Positions 12,321 through 25,249 of a stretch of DNA of 64,000 nt are shown one piece after another. Source of the stretch: Sinotaia quadrata (lineage: Eukaryota > Mollusca > Gastropoda > Architaenioglossa > Viviparidae); NCBI GenBank assembly GCA_028829895.1, contig CM054179.1:109657375-109721374 (forward strand), written 5' to 3'. Both the position numbers and the translations under genes were made by a program. Below the pieces are notes generated by a model. That model saw nothing but the letters and a program-made list of their open reading frames with translations, was not told where the DNA came from and did not search any database. Numbering within the stretch: position 1 is the first letter of the stretch; each line of letters opens with the position of its first letter.

Positions 12321-12399
12321 TAAATTTGATGATGTCCATAATAGGATACACAGAATGGTTGTCTAGTTATAATCAAACATTGTGAAGTGATGTAAATAC

Positions 12400-12780
12400 C
12401 AATGAACTATTGAATATATTTATATTCTTGTATATTTGAGTGTTGATTTCATACATTTAATGTTAAGTATATTAACCTTCTTGCACATATATGAAAACAT
12501 TATGTTGGTGTAATAGTGCTTGGATGGGGGCTCGTTAATTGTAAATAAAAGACAGATTTTATTACTCATTTGGTAAGTAGTTTCCACCCACAAAAATCAT
12601 TATGCAACATTAGAACATCTATCTCGTTATTGTGTAGAGAGTGTTATGACACCTTATAATCTGAAAAGTGAGAGACAGGTTGGTCTTGAAGCGGAATTAT
12701 TAATATCAATAAATTAAGATTCTTGATCATTTGTAATTATTTATTTTTATTAATTAATAAATAATAATTAAAATGAGTGA
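12400..12780 (+). repeat. Dispersed repeat B, copy 2
   Basis: Second copy, with TGGGGGCTCGT at 12525-12535 aligned to TGGGGGTTC at 45530 and followed by the shared TAAA(A)GACAGATTT and TTTCCACCCAC blocks. TGGGGGCTCGT matches the start of a proline-tRNA primer-binding site, which suggests an LTR retroelement leader. Confidence 0.5.
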
Positions 12781-12989
12781 AAAGTGCCCATAGAGATGTC
12801 ACATTAAGTGGGTTGCATTTGTCTGATAATGAGCACAACTTTGTAAAATATGTAAAACTAATTGTCATAGTTTTGAAATTAGTAAATGTGGAAATTGATT
12901 CTTGAAATATTTGTTGAGATTATGAAACTAAACTAGGCTGAAAAGAAACCTAGAGAATATAAATTTCTCAATCAAAATAGACATTTGGA

Positions 12990-15195
12990 AATCAGTCTTA
13001 TCTCACTCATTTTTATAAAACTCTTTAGAACTTGTCTTGCATTGATTGTCCTTTTTTTCTTTAGACTTATTTTGATAAAACCTTTTACTTTTATATTATT
13101 GATTGCATATTGTATTGATACATGTATTGCAATAGTTTCCATTACTGAAGTTTGGAGATTATATTGTTGATATTGTAATTAACTAGATTTAATGCTTATT
13201 ATTTGCTTGCGTGTGTGTGGAAATATACTAGCTCACCAGTGGACTAATTGTCACCTGACTGTGGTAGAGTTAGTTTGCAATTTAAAATGGAAATTATACT
13301 AGAAGAAAGAGAGAGGTGGATACATGAAGTGAATGAAGATAGCAAGTATGGTCTCTCGGGATAAGGTGCTGTACAGTGTGCTATAAAACTGTGTAGATAA
13401 GAAAGAAAGGTTTGAAGATAGAAATGAAGGTGTATGAGAAAAGATTACAGACTGGAAGAGAAGAACTAGAAATAAAAAAGAAATGTGGAGAGAAGAAATA
13501 GAAATACGCTTATTATCATTCCATTTTCCTCATCTCATTTAAGCGCTCACTACCTGGTGAATAGATACTGTGAATGCCTATTCACGTGTGAATTGATTTC
13601 TCATCAGCAAAAATACCCATATGTAATTTTTCTAACTGAAACTGGAAGAATAATAATATACAAGTTATGACGCATTAAGCGAGTTGAGAGCCCCCAAGGA
13701 CACCTCTTGTATAGTTATCAAATGCGTGATTGGAAAAGGTCAACAGGACTGTGATGAAGACCATAGACTCTAAATTCACCAAGAGGTTTAGTGTGACTGA
13801 CAACATTACAAATATTTTAAACATTTTTTTAATATCTAGAATTGGAAGAAGAAGGCGAAGAAAAGAAGGGTACCATAAAGAATCATTTCCGGAAATAATA
13901 TGTCACTTTGATGTTCTATAATCTAGATAAATGAAGCCATGTCATTCCAGTCAAGTCATTATACTTTTAAGCATATTTCAGCAAAATCAAAAGTCTGAAA
14001 TTCCCGTATTTAGCACTTTAATTCATAACAGGATTGATGATGATCAGGATCAGCTTATTGGAGTAGGTGGAATGGATGTGGGGCATCTCTTGTAACTGAA
14101 TACAGCCACTCCCTTAATGCTTTGCGTTTTCATTTTGTAAAGAAGGGGTGGTGAAGTGATTCATTTAGAAAATTTCTTTAACAGTTTTTAAAACAACAGA
14201 TCATGCGTCTGCAAGCTCCAGACTAATCTGTCTATAGGCAAGTGACAATAAAGAAAATATATGTTTTTAGGAAATCACATTTACTTCCCAAATTTGAATT
14301 AATTTGGTTGATTTTTTTTTGATTACTTTTGTTTACGGAAATAAAAAAATCTCCTGAAATGGTTATAGTGTATTATATTTAGAATGACGTCACATACGTC
14401 GTACATCGCGTCAGCAAGTAATGTAAACTTGACATAAATTAAACATACTTTTTTTTTATTGCCCATGAATAGACCAGATCTATGTATGCATTTATTGTTA
14501 TGTTGGTCAAATATTCACGCATGCCTGCTTTAAAGATAAGACTGGACTTTCTTAACTTTGACCCTAAATGTTAGGTAATTTAACTGTTAATAATAGCATT
14601 GAAAATGACTGGTTCGTTTGTATTGATTTTAATAGTAAAACCTCAGTTCACTTTCAATAGTCATATCAGAAAGACAAACGTTTTTTTTTTTTTTAAATTT
14701 ATATTCTCACACATGTAGCACTAGAACAAATATCATACCTTTAGCTTCTGCTAAAGCAAAGGGTGGAAAAACACTGGATTGATTATTCCTGAATTCCTTT
14801 CCCAATTGATTATTCATCAACCATGATTCTACACTGCATTGATTTTCACCTGTTTCCTGCCGGAATTGAGATCAAATAATGTCCACACAAATGCTAAAAT
14901 TGTTCTTCCAATAAACTCTATCTTTTGAAGTAATATTGTTGTGGAGTGATGACAGTTGAAAGTAAAAATGTAAATTAATACTACTCCCCAGTGTATAAGT
15001 TGAGGACATGTAATGAATTATAAATATTATAATTTCATAGACAAAATAATATTTATTGTATATAAAATAATCACTGTATTCTTAACTGCGTTTATTGCAT
15101 TCATACAGCGTCTATCTTTTCCTATCCCTTAATCTGAATAAAATCACGTTCTTTCATCGGACCCTTTCCCATTTGTTTACAATGGCTTTGCACAT
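12990..15195. other. Intron or intergenic AT-rich DNA, no feature supported
   Basis: This lies between the two Ig exons of gene A. Both strands were scanned for Cys/Trp-bearing Ig or CTLD exons with splice sites; none was seen. Confidence 0.4.
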
Positions 15196-15258
15196 TCATG
15201 CGTGATTGTGAAATTAGTGCAAATGCCAAATTAAAATCTTTCATTTTTCATGAACGTC

Positions 15259-15441
15259 TTGAGTGTGACCAGTTACGTTATTTATGTGTCGTAAATCTAG
15301 TGCGCAACCAGTCTGGTTATTTGTCTTTCGTAAATGTAGTGTGTAACCAGTCACGTTATTTGTCTTTCGTAAATGTAGTGTGCAACCACTTTGGCTATTT
15401 GTCTTTCGTAAATGTATTGTATAACCAGTCACGTTATTTGT
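15259..15441. repeat. 39-bp minisatellite
   Basis: Between four and five copies of a 39-bp unit (GTAAATGTAGTGTGTAACCA … TTATTTGTCTTTC). The period is a multiple of three, so both strands stay open as 13-residue repeats; no protein is implied. Confidence 0.85.
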
Positions 15442-15527
15442 GGTCCTGTCTCGTGCACAATGTGTCATGTACTACAAAGAAGTGTCTGGAACTCGATACC
15501 GACATATTGTCCGACTCATCATTTGTC

Positions 15528-15908
15528 ACAAGATCTAAAACCAATATGTCACGAGATCTAATTCCTGTATTTCATAAGATCTAATTCCTGTATTTCATAA
15601 GATCTAAATCCAGTATGTCACGATATCTAATTCCTGTATTTTATAAGCTCTAAATCCAATATGCCACGAGATCTAATTCCTGTATTTTATAAGATCTAAA
15701 TCCAGTATGTCACGAGATCTAATTCCTGTAAGTTATTAGATCTAAACCAGGTATGTCACGAGATCTAATGCCTGTATGTTATAAAATATAAATCCAGTTT
15801 GTCACGACATCTAATTCCTGTATATTACAATATCTAAATCCTGTATGTCACGAGATCTAATTCCTGTATGTTACAATATCTAATTCCTGGATGTTACAAG
15901 ATCTAATT
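15528..15908. repeat. 23/46-bp minisatellite
   Basis: Alternating 23-bp half-units ATGTCACGAGATCTAATTCC and TTATAAGATCTAAATCCAGT, each with an AGATCT core, repeated about eight times as 46-bp pairs. It ends 40 bp before the donor of the damaged Ig exon. Confidence 0.85.
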
Positions 15909-15946
15909 GTGCATTCAGCTAGCATTATGTTTCCATTATACTACAC

Positions 15947-16208
15947 CTGCAGCGACTTTGAAACATAGCTGTTCGTGAGAGTTTGGTATCCCTGAGGTTC
16001 CTTGCAGTGCAGTTCACAATCGTACCATCCTCACTTTCTGAGGGTGTGAATGAACATATGCTGCCATTTGTGAGCAGCTCACGCTTGACACAGGTTATCC
16101 TACTCCACGTGTAGTTAACTACAGAAAATACGTCATACGCAGTGCAAGAAATGCTCATACTGTGTTTAGGTCTCAGATGTTTGAACAATGGTTCAGAGAT
16201 CGATACAT
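15947..16208 (-). pseudogene. Gene A: damaged Ig-like exon (lost acceptor)
   Basis: The sequence keeps an Ig-domain frame of about 87 residues with canonical Cys (MSISCTAYD), Trp (NYTWSRITC), and EDGTIVNCTARN. At its upstream edge, where siblings at 10.1, 57.0 and 62.3 kb have (C/T)AG|ATG, this copy reads CCAATG: the acceptor G is missing, and no AG acceptor lies close upstream. Its 3' edge (CGCTGCAG|GTGTAG) is one base out of phase compared with the sibling ISIAG|GTG. It is therefore probably a dead exon skipped in splicing; phase-1 borders mean skipping keeps frame. A recently created alternative acceptor cannot be excluded. Confidence 0.65.
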
Positions 16209-17244
16209 TGGAAAGGCCGTGTGACGTGAGATCACAAAAACAAACAGGAATATGTACAATTTCAAGTAAAAATATAAATATATATCAGTCAAACATATAC
16301 GGGGCTGTATCTTTTAAAATAAATAGACACGAATTTCTGGTTCGGTAGAGTGCAACACAAGTTTACGTTGTGTATATGCGTATTAAGTGATAATTTTCAA
16401 AGTCAACCCTGCTAAAGAGAAATGTATATGCCCTGTATAATAGTTAGTTAATTGAGAACAACCACTTTATATTTTCTTTGGACCTTACGTCATTCTGCCC
16501 CGCCCAAAGGTCGTTGCTCTTCGTGCTTTGTTTTCCCAAAATGATCCCGATTTAGGCATATATTCCTTTCTTCAATATTTATTATTTGTCAATATTAATG
16601 GGCTGCCATCAGTTGTCTGTATAAATTATTCTGTAATCACTGATTATAAAACATCGCTGCTATCGTTTTATTTTATGAACTGCAGTCTAACTCTAGACTA
16701 TAGGTGGCCTTCCCACTGGTTTAAGTACAACAATTTAAATTGAATCAATTAGTGCTTATATAGTAACATGTGTAATTTACATTTAAATATCACATATCAA
16801 AGATGAACGTATGTACATTCAAGATGAAGTGTTCAACCTATCTCTCAATTAACATATATATTTGGACATAAGCACACACCTTGAAACAAAATAATTCTTA
16901 GTTTAATCTTCGAATTTACATGATATATGTTTTTAATAAAAAGACAATTTCCTGGAAATTGTTTTTTCGTTTTTAATTCGTATTTGAAAACATTGTGCTT
17001 TAAGGATCCAAAAAGCACCAAAATATTATGTTTAAATTGATTTTACCTACAGTAAAAAGGATGCATGCTTTTTGTGAAATTATTTAGAAACAATTAGCCG
17101 GTAGCTTAAGATCATGGAGACAAATATATTTCCTGCTTCTTTGAGATGTTATATTTCGTGTCTTAGTTTTGTCCAATCATGCAAAGTAAATCATACCGAT
17201 ATTTCGTATGTAAAACATCAGAGAAATATACCAAGTATACGCAC

Positions 17245-17448
17245 ATGCTTTTGCCTTGCAAACAAAGCCTTTCTTTATCTCGCTGTTATCTGTGGGCTCG
17301 ATTGCACAATAGCCGTCGTTCCATTGACCATTCCAGTAATACATTTCACCACAGTTCTCTTTTTGCAAGTGATTGTTCGGCTCCCCAGAATTCCACTTTG
17401 CAAAATTAACGAGCGAATTATCTGACCATCCGAAACCATTTAAAGTGC
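17245..17448 (-). CDS. Gene A: CTLD exon 3 (EPN/WND)
   Basis: A 204-bp exon, acceptor TTTATTTCAAAG|GC and donor GCAT|GTGCGT, phase 1 to 1. It encodes the C-terminal half of a C-type lectin domain: NGFGWSDNS, WNSGEPNNH with the EPN sugar/Ca-site motif, the conserved ENC, NGQWNDGYC with WND, and the final KKGFVCKAK. EPN plus WND is the classical calcium-dependent mannose-type signature, so ligand binding is predicted. It joins exon 2 (18079-18194) through a split Gly codon. Downstream intron sequence also matches gene B (17150-17245 versus 41840-41935). Confidence 0.92.
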
Positions 17449-18078
17449 CTTTGAAATAAAAAAAAACCACATAGACTACTGAAAACAGATTATTTCCTGT
17501 GATGAACTATACAAAATAGTTGGAAACTTAATCAGAACCTAACACAATAGAAAGTGTTAAGTAAGTGCAGAGCCTGTGTATAAAAGTATTTTTTATAAAC
17601 GTAATTTTTCATGTTTTGTTTGCACACAAACAACAAAGGAAGAAAGAAATAAACTAAGTACATATGTATACGTGGTAAGAATGTTTCTATGAGTTCAGGA
17701 GAAATTTTGTGAATATACATAGATATAGATATTATCATATTCATCATAATTATTTTATTATTATTGTGATGATGACGCGAATTAAGATGGCTATCATTCA
17801 GTAGATAGGGAATGATAACCATGAAAAATAGAGTGCTAGCCATAAGAAATAGTGTTAGCCATGAAAAATATTCATTCTTCACGTCGCCAAGTCATCTACG
17901 TAATGCGCGCAAGTTTACAGATATTTAGTATAATTCTCAATAATTAATTCAAAAATGTATGTAATTATTTCTTTGCTTTACATTGTTTATCAGTGCTTCA
18001 TATTGGGGGGGGGGGCGTTCATCAGTAGACGTCATCAACCTATTTTTGTAGACACATTAATATTTATTTTCTGTTTAC

Positions 18079-18194
18079 CTCCGGGTTGTCGCTTAAGTCC
18101 AATCCACATATCTTGCAATTTATTTTTAATGATGTTATAAATAAAACTGTTTTCACGTTCACTGTGAATGCTCACAAGGTCCATGTTCATTTCC
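18079..18194 (-). CDS. Gene A: CTLD exon 2
   Basis: A 116-bp exon, acceptor TTTTCACAG|GG and donor CCGGAG|GTAAAC, entering in phase 2 and leaving in phase 1. It encodes the CTLD middle: MDLVSIHSERENSFI, the alpha-2 region and DMWIGLKRQPG, matching the family pattern (A/M)-x-L-V-S-I-x-S-x-x-E-x-x-F-(I/V) and W-I-G-L. A truncated copy of its 3' part and flanking intron lies at 57530-57606. Confidence 0.9.
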
Positions 18195-18535
18195 CTGTGA
18201 AAAGATAATCAATGTTAAATAAACTTCTGCATTAATCAGTTTCACAGTAATGACATATATCTCATTAAATATTTCGCATTTTAGATGGCAAGTGCTTGTG
18301 TAATTAATATTACAAATGTGCTGAATTAATGAAGATGTATGATGTAACACTGCTACATTGTGTAACGCGGAAAATGCAAACGCAATACGTTAAATTAATT
18401 AAATGTATTTCTCCAAACTTTTCTTAAATTTAAAAGTTTCTTATGACAAAAATTAACTGAATTTTTGCCATGAAAGCCAGGTAAGCCGTTTAAGCAACCG
18501 TCTTTGGTCCAGCCAGGAGCAAAAGAACAAAATAT

Positions 18536-20740
18536 GTTTGAAGTTGGTTAACAAGGGGCCGACATAAACAAGGTGCGAGAGGGGGGACACTCAACGCGAG
18601 TAACCAAGTTACGTAATCACTCTCACATCACCAGGCAGACAATGACGACCAGCGCATCGCGGTTGTCATCTGTAAGGACCAAAACTCCTTAAAAATACTG
18701 TCTATAGTGCGCGACCACTGGGCCATGACTATTGCACAAAAGGGAGAATAAAGGAGTAAATTTTGCCTGAGGGTTAAAAGTCAACGCGATGCCCGATGCA
18801 AAACGCAGAACACATAAATACCCGACTCAGCCCAAAATAATTATTCTGGAGAAAAATCAGTTTCCCGTGCTTATGACTTCCAACGGAAAAAGAGACGAGA
18901 ATAGGCACGCCTGAAATGGTAAAATTCTACCTTTGTAAATAATGATTTTTGTTAAAGATAATTATTACAATTTTCCTACAATTCATTTTTATTCTTGTAT
19001 TTTAAATTTGACTTGTATTTATAATGTCATTCTTGGTATTAAAAAAAGATTCAAACAAACAAATATGTAAAGGAATTTAATATGAGGACCAGGAATGAAA
19101 TTACAGATTTTGATTAAATATGACACGAGCTGATGCAAACGCAAATCTTTATATGTTTATCAGTCTCGGAAGTCAAATGGTCAAACGATCAACATCAACA
19201 GTCAACCGTCAACTGACAACCGCCAACAGGCAACAGTCAAGAGTTAACGCCAACTCGGAGAGGTGAAGTTACTGGAAAACTCCATCTACCACGTTGCTCA
19301 ACTACTTGGGACTTAAGAGATCTCAGCAGTTTACCCTGGTCTGAAGTCCAGTGTCGCTTGGTATTTTCACTACTGCATAGAATCCTAGTCGTCGGGGAGA
19401 CAACCGATGGATAGCAAGTAGAGATTCGTCTGAAGCCAGGATCACTTGTCTAATGAAAGACAGAACACATACTGTGTTTTGTGTGATGCAAATTAGAGAA
19501 TTTGTGATAGTGCTATCAGGGAGATAGGTGCTAAATTACGGACTCACTGTGATAAGTTCTATAAGTGAAGGCTGACGAATGGACATACCAATAACAAGAA
19601 GTGACTAAGTATTGAGAGCTAAATTAACGTTGATCATCTACATCAGTGTAAAAGCGTTAAGTGTGTTGTGGAACATTCTTCGTTTATTACAATAACTGTG
19701 AATGTGTTAAGAACAGTACCTGAGTTAATCAGAATTCTAAAAGGACCTGAAATCGTGTGAACATTTTAGCAGAGCGCTGAATAAAGACACTGTTCCAGAC
19801 TTGAGGCAGACGACCAGCATTTCAAGCTACCAGGACAAAGAATTACGCTTGGAAAACCAGGTGATTTCGTGTCTTACTTATCATACGTTCTGTAATCTGT
19901 CCTGTGATTTAATGTAAACTTCCTTTTTTCTATTCTAAATGTTCTTGGTAGTTTCATTCTTAACTAGAAAGTATTGATGATATTTTTCCATATAAATCGT
20001 TTAGAATTATTGAGATTATTCTTTTACGACTGTAGTCCTATTAATTGTTAAAGGGACTGATTGATGGAGAAAATATTATTTTATAAAGTAATGAGTTTTC
20101 TTTGAGAGATCTGCGAATCTCTGATACCGCCTTGAGTGTAAACTAATTGTTATTCATTGTAATTGATTGATTTATTATTATTCTTCTTTATTTTAATAAT
20201 TTTTTGTTAATTTTATTTACTCACTCTTCTTATGTAATAGAGGCAAATGTGTAGAGGGTGACGTGGGGGCTCGTAAAAATTGACCTAATACAAAAGACAG
20301 TCTAAAGACACATTTCTTAGAGTAAGTCCGTCATCTAATAGGGGAGATAATTGTGAGGGCCTGATAACGACTTCGAGACTGACAAGAATAGTTCAGTTAA
20401 AAGCCGGTTATTTGGACGAGTAACACCTGGGGTGGAGACGTAATTAGTGACGTACCCTAGGGCTTGACTTAGTCATTCCCAGACTGCAGAAAGACAAAGA
20501 CCCTGTCGTGGACCTAGTGGATGATTGCAGGAGGAATTGAATGTGGAGAGATAATTATTTTAGAATTTAATATATCATCACGCATTGAGAAATCATCGAC
20601 ACTAGTTGTACCATTCACACATTGTATTTCCTTTTACTATAAAACCTGACACGGCGCTGTTTCCTTACACAGATTTGACTAACATTATGAGCCAAATGCG
20701 GGGTGAATTTATTTATGAACTTACGTAAATGTTAAACACT
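18536..20740. other. Gene-free stretch with LTR-type leader
   Basis: No exon was found in this intron of gene A between CTLD exons 1 and 2. It holds TGGGGGCTCGT at 20264-20274, a proline-tRNA primer-binding-like motif shared with repeat B copies and with 6669, followed by about 290 bp resembling 6669-6950. No coding remnant was identified. Confidence 0.4.
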
Positions 20741-20743
20741 AGC

Positions 20744-21085
20744 AAATATTAGGATAGAAGCAAATATTATAATACTAGCAAATATTAGGATACTAGTAAA
20801 TATTATGAGCTAGAAAATGTTATGATAGTAGAAAATATAAGAATACTAGCAACTATTAGAATACTAGAAAATATTAGTAGATAACAAATGTTAGGATACT
20901 AGCAAATATTAGGATACTAGCAACTATTAAGATACTTGCAAATATTAGGATAGTAGCAAATATTCGGATAATAGCAGTTATTATAATACTAGCAAATATT
21001 AGGATAGTAGGAAATATTCGGATAATAGCAGTTATTATAATACTAGCAAATATTAGGATAGTAGGAAATATTAGGAGATAGCGAA
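20744..21085. repeat. 16-18-bp AT-rich minisatellite
   Basis: Imperfect repeats of AGCAAATATTAGGATA(C/G)T, with one longer unit containing TTCGGATAATAGCAGTTATT repeated at about 60-bp spacing. Confidence 0.85.
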
Positions 21086-21245
21086 TGTTAAATTACGATT
21101 ACCAACACATCATAATTATAAAATCTAAGTATAATTTTCATTAAACCCAAATTTTAATAGACTGTAAACGCAAAGTTGTTTTTTTCCATAGTTGAAGTAA
21201 GATGCTAGAAAAATGGTACATTTGTATGACGACTGTCAACTTTAC

Positions 21246-21360
21246 CTGCACGTCTTTTGTGCTTCAGGCCATGTCTTCTTGTTTATAAATTCTGCAAGAT
21301 AACAGTTGTCTTCATACCGTATCCAGTTTTGTTCACAGAATCCCTGCGTGTGCTGAAGCA
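21246..21360 (-). CDS. Gene A: CTLD exon 1
   Basis: A 115-bp exon, acceptor TTTGTGCAG|TG and donor GTGCAG|GTAAAG, phase 1 in and phase 2 out. It encodes the start of the CTLD: GFCEQNWIRYEDNCYLAEF, then KKTWPEAQKTC. The two early cysteines (GFC and NC) are those of a long-form CTLD; the Cys of QKTC pairs in the family with a Cys in exon 3. The split Arg codon (AG|G) joins exon 2. Sibling at 47756-47870. Confidence 0.9.
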
Positions 21361-22167
21361 CTGCACAAACTTTAATTGAATGTTTATAAAATCAGTCAAA
21401 ATAAAAAATTAACAAAAGCCTTACACTTATAATAAATAACACTTATTATAATAATCCAACTCTGAGTATATGGGTTGGATTCAGATTCCAACTGCAAAAA
21501 AACTTTAAATATTTGTATTCCTTATTGCTCAAAATAAAAAAATGAAATATTTCTTATGGTGGTGCACAAAGTTAATGTTTTAACATGAGTGTACACACAA
21601 TTTCATTTGCGGTATTGTCAACAAATAGCCACATTTTAAATTCGAAAGAAATGCAAAAAATGGTGATGTCTTCAGCTTGGAAGATTATATGTGACGTGCC
21701 TAGCCATTTTCAATTTAATGATTACTAGATCACATATATGCCAATGCTAAACTGTCATTTGGTTAAATAACTCCTCAGTCTTATGACTATATCATTCTGT
21801 TGGCTCATCCCCGTTCCCAGTGATGGAATTATCAACATAAAATAAAACAATAACAATATAATGCATTACGACTGACGTTACATTGAGCTGAATTTATGAT
21901 AACGAATGAGTGATACACTGAGTAAAAAGCACAATATTATTTATATGAGCAATAAATTGTATAAGCACTTTTATGTTTAAATTACTACACCGAATAAAAC
22001 CTTTCTCGTCAATGCATATACTAATTGTTTCTGACTTTGATCTTATATAAAGATCTGATAAATATTCCTTTATTGTCTTCATTCTTAACGTTCTGAGGCA
22101 AATACATGTATAGAGTGAAAATAATAAAATTCATTCAGTGAGTGTTCCATGCAGTTCTTTGGTTAAG

Positions 22168-22170
<3 letters not shown>

Positions 22171-22259
<89 letters not shown>
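22171..22259. repeat. (CT)n microsatellite
   Basis: An uninterrupted 89-bp CT dinucleotide run. Confidence 0.98.
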
Positions 22260-22261
<2 letters not shown>

Positions 22262-23739
22262 CTCTGAAACTGGAAGAAATCAAGTGATTAAATGAATTTC
22301 TAGACAACTACATGAACAGTAGGAAATCAATATTTATTGTATGGTATCAATATGTAGTTCTCCTGATTCACTTCACATTTCAAAGTGGACTTGAAAGTTT
22401 GGCCTAATCTCACATTATTCTTCTTTAGACTCAAACCGGTTCATCCCATTTAGACTGTGAAAAAGGGTGTTCCTGTCTGCTAAGCGCTAATTATTGATTT
22501 ATGATATTTTATTTCATAATTAATACATTAACATTAATCCTCTCGTGCAAATAGCGCGCACAGTCACCCGACAGGGGTCTTCTTTGCGGTCATGAGAGCG
22601 ACTAGATCAATCCCCAGAACAAGTGTTACCTGTCTATATTAACAGAACTTAATTGAATTATCTTGTCAATTTTTGTCTTTAATAAAGCTCCTCACATATA
22701 AACTCTCTACGATGACGGGAACTATCCCAAACTTGCACTTAACCGTCTTTCTATTGTCGTTAAGTCATTGGCAGCCCCCACCCGTTGTCATGTACAAGTG
22801 CCTCTCTATCAATGTAACGAGAGTTGATAGTTATAAAATCAACAATTTATTAAAGAAAAATAAAAAATAAATAAATAATATTTAAAAATAGTTTTACAAT
22901 TAATGTCATCAAAATTACACACAAGGCAATTTATCAGAAATCACAATCTCATCCAAGATACATAGAATTCAGTCAATCAAAAAAAATATATCATGTCAAT
23001 TATGTAGAACAATTACTAGGATTTTACACCAAAGAGATATCTTCACAATTTAGTTTAGCTTACACATGTTCTCAATGTCAATAAACCAACTAAATAAATA
23101 ATACAGTTAAGTCAATGTAAGATATTAAAGAGAAGAATCAGAAATAGACAAGGAATTTAAGAAATCATGAAAAACATGCACATATTACACAGAAAATCCA
23201 TAATAATGAATCACCTGATTACGGCCTGTGAGTGGTACTCTTGTTCTTGTTTAGGTTTGGCTGGCAGTTAAAAGTCTTGTGATAATGGCCTTGCCTGATA
23301 ACAGTTCTGCATACCGTCACATGAATGTTTGAATAATCCGCACAGAATGTACAACACAAGCACTTAGTCTGAATTCTTGTCCAATACGAATTACACAGCA
23401 TAAACACAATCAGTTTCTTGTCCAAATTTGTACAATTCTCAAAACTCAGTCTTACCACTGTCCTTGAATGAAATAACTTGTATAAAGTTTACACAGTTCT
23501 AGTTTCCAACACCTGTCCCTTTTATTAGGCTCTTACAGTTCCAACAGTTACTTGGCAGAGTCTGACATACTTCTCACAGCAGCTCCCCACAGTTACTTGG
23601 TTTTCTTGTGTGGACCCAATTCTTCATGCAAGTGCAACTGGTTGTCTATGAATCTTCTTCCAGTTAGAAGATATAGTTCGTCATACTCTCCAGTTTGTCA
23701 TAGCACACATGCAGCATCCCACACTAGAATATCACCTAG

Positions 23740-25110
23740 AGTCCCCACAAGAATTACAAGAATGGGGTGGTTAAAATATCCCCATTGCATGTATTGCTGC
23801 TGCTCTCTATGTTGTTGCCATTTTCGTCGTTGTTATTGGCGGTGGTTGTTTTGTTGTCGCTTTTGTGGTGGTCATGGTTCCTGTCGTTGTTGTTGATCTT
23901 GCTGTTGTGGTGGTTGTGGTTCCTGTCGTTGCTGATCTTGCTGTTGCTGTCTTCTTATGTGTGGTGGTGGGCATCGTCTTTTGGCTTTAGTGTTCTATTG
24001 TGTTGTTTGTCCATTGTGGTTGTCTACACTGGTATTGGTGTTGTTGTAGCTCTTGGAGGTGATTATGGCAGTGGTGAGAGGGGTGGGGCCATTTGTGTTT
24101 TGGCCATGTCAGCCTCGATCTCCATTCTGTTTTCATCCTCCTTTGGGCTGTCTGTCGTGGTTTGCATGCCTTTTTCCTCTGTGGTGGTTGTTGGAGTCTG
24201 TACTTTCCTGCTCTCTGTGTTGTTTGTTGGGGTCTGTACTTTCCTGCTCTCTGTGTTGTTTGTTGTGGTCTGTACTTTCCTGCTCTCTATGTTGTTTGTT
24301 GGGGTCTGTACTTTCCTGCTCTCTGTGTTGTTTGTTGGGGTCTGTACTTTCCTGCTCTCTGTGTTGTTTGTTGGGGTCTGTACTTTCCTGCTCTCTGTGT
24401 TGTTTGTTGGGGTCTGTACTTTCTTGCACTCTGTGTTGTTTGTTGGGGTCTGTACTTTCCTGCTCTCTGTGTTGTTTGTTGGGGTCTGTACTTTCCTGCT
24501 CTCTGTTTGTTGGGGTCTGTGTGAAGGCTTGTTGTTTGTCATCTTTCGGTGTCTGTGTGGCCTTGGTTTTTCTTCTTTGGTGTTAGCGTCCATATGATGT
24601 AGGTGTTAGTTTCTTTGTCGTGTGTGTCGGGGTAGATGACTCGGAATATTTTAGTTATTTCCATTAAGCAGTCAATGATAGCTGGTATATATGTTGGCTT
24701 GTTATTTTGAAATATTAGCCATGCAATCCTTTCATATTGCTGGATCAGGTTGGTGTAGGGGGTCCACAGTTTGAAGTTTATTGGTGTTAAGGTTCGCCAT
24801 CTAATCTCCTTTGTTTTCTCATGCTGGACCAAATGCCTTCTCTTATAGTGTTTTAGATTGAAGCCTTTTCTAATAAAAGGATCTCCTTCATCGTCTGAAC
24901 TGTCATAAGTTTTCTCGTCATTTTCAGGTGCGTGTACTTTCTGCTCTGACCAGTATATAGGTGTCGGCAGTGAAGTTGGTCTTTCTGTCTCAAGCTCTGA
25001 TAAGGGCTTTTTTTCGCTGACTTTCCTCCAGGGGATGCAGTAAGCCTTTTATCATAGATATTCTCAGCTTTGGAGGGCCTCTGGAGAAAACTTCCTCTCC
25101 TCACTTGTTT
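23740..25110 (-). pseudogene. Unrecognised repeat-rich ORF set, copy 1
   Basis: Minus-strand open frames in order: about 25104-24853 (basic, unrecognised), 24832-24539 (97 codons, LIQQYERIAWLIFQNNKP and IIDCLMEITKIFRVIYP), and 24593-24063, which carries nine or so 12-residue repeats TESRKVQTPTNN followed by SPKEDENRMEIEADMAK. The end has WGYFNHPI at about 23770. The order and several blocks (T/Q-rich repeats, PPKED/SPKED, WGxxNHPI) match copy 2 at 25250-26561. No known domain was recognised. Best guess is the first ORF (gag-like) of a retroelement, lying in the first intron of gene A and broken by frameshifts. Confidence 0.4.
24196..24515. repeat. 36-bp coding minisatellite
   Basis: Nine copies of a 36-bp unit (GGTCTGTACTTTCCTGCTCT … TTGTTTGTTGG), the last partial. 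All frames stay open; the minus-strand reading, TESRKVQTPTNN, is the plausible one because it continues a repeat-rich frame related to copy 2. Confidence 0.95.
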
Positions 25111-25249
25111 CTGGAGAGGGCGGGTGGTGGTGGTTGTGTGAGTCGGTGCATGTCTTGGTGTTGATCACTGTACTGCATGTCGGCGTGTGTGGATGATGGA
25201 GGAAGGCTTCAGTCCGGAGGTCCGTTGACTAAGTCGCCATTTTAGTTGG

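Noticed and set aside
12103..12385. Cys-Val and His-Thr open frames, also at 31777-32324
   Set aside because: Translation of (GT)n tracts.
15528..15908. CRISPR-like alternating repeat array
   Set aside because: Units are contiguous and imperfect with no unique spacers, in a eukaryotic intron.
23767..24597. 276-codon plus-strand frame rich in Leu, Val and Cys
   Set aside because: It is the antisense of the minus-strand repeat-rich frame; the 36-bp period keeps all frames open.
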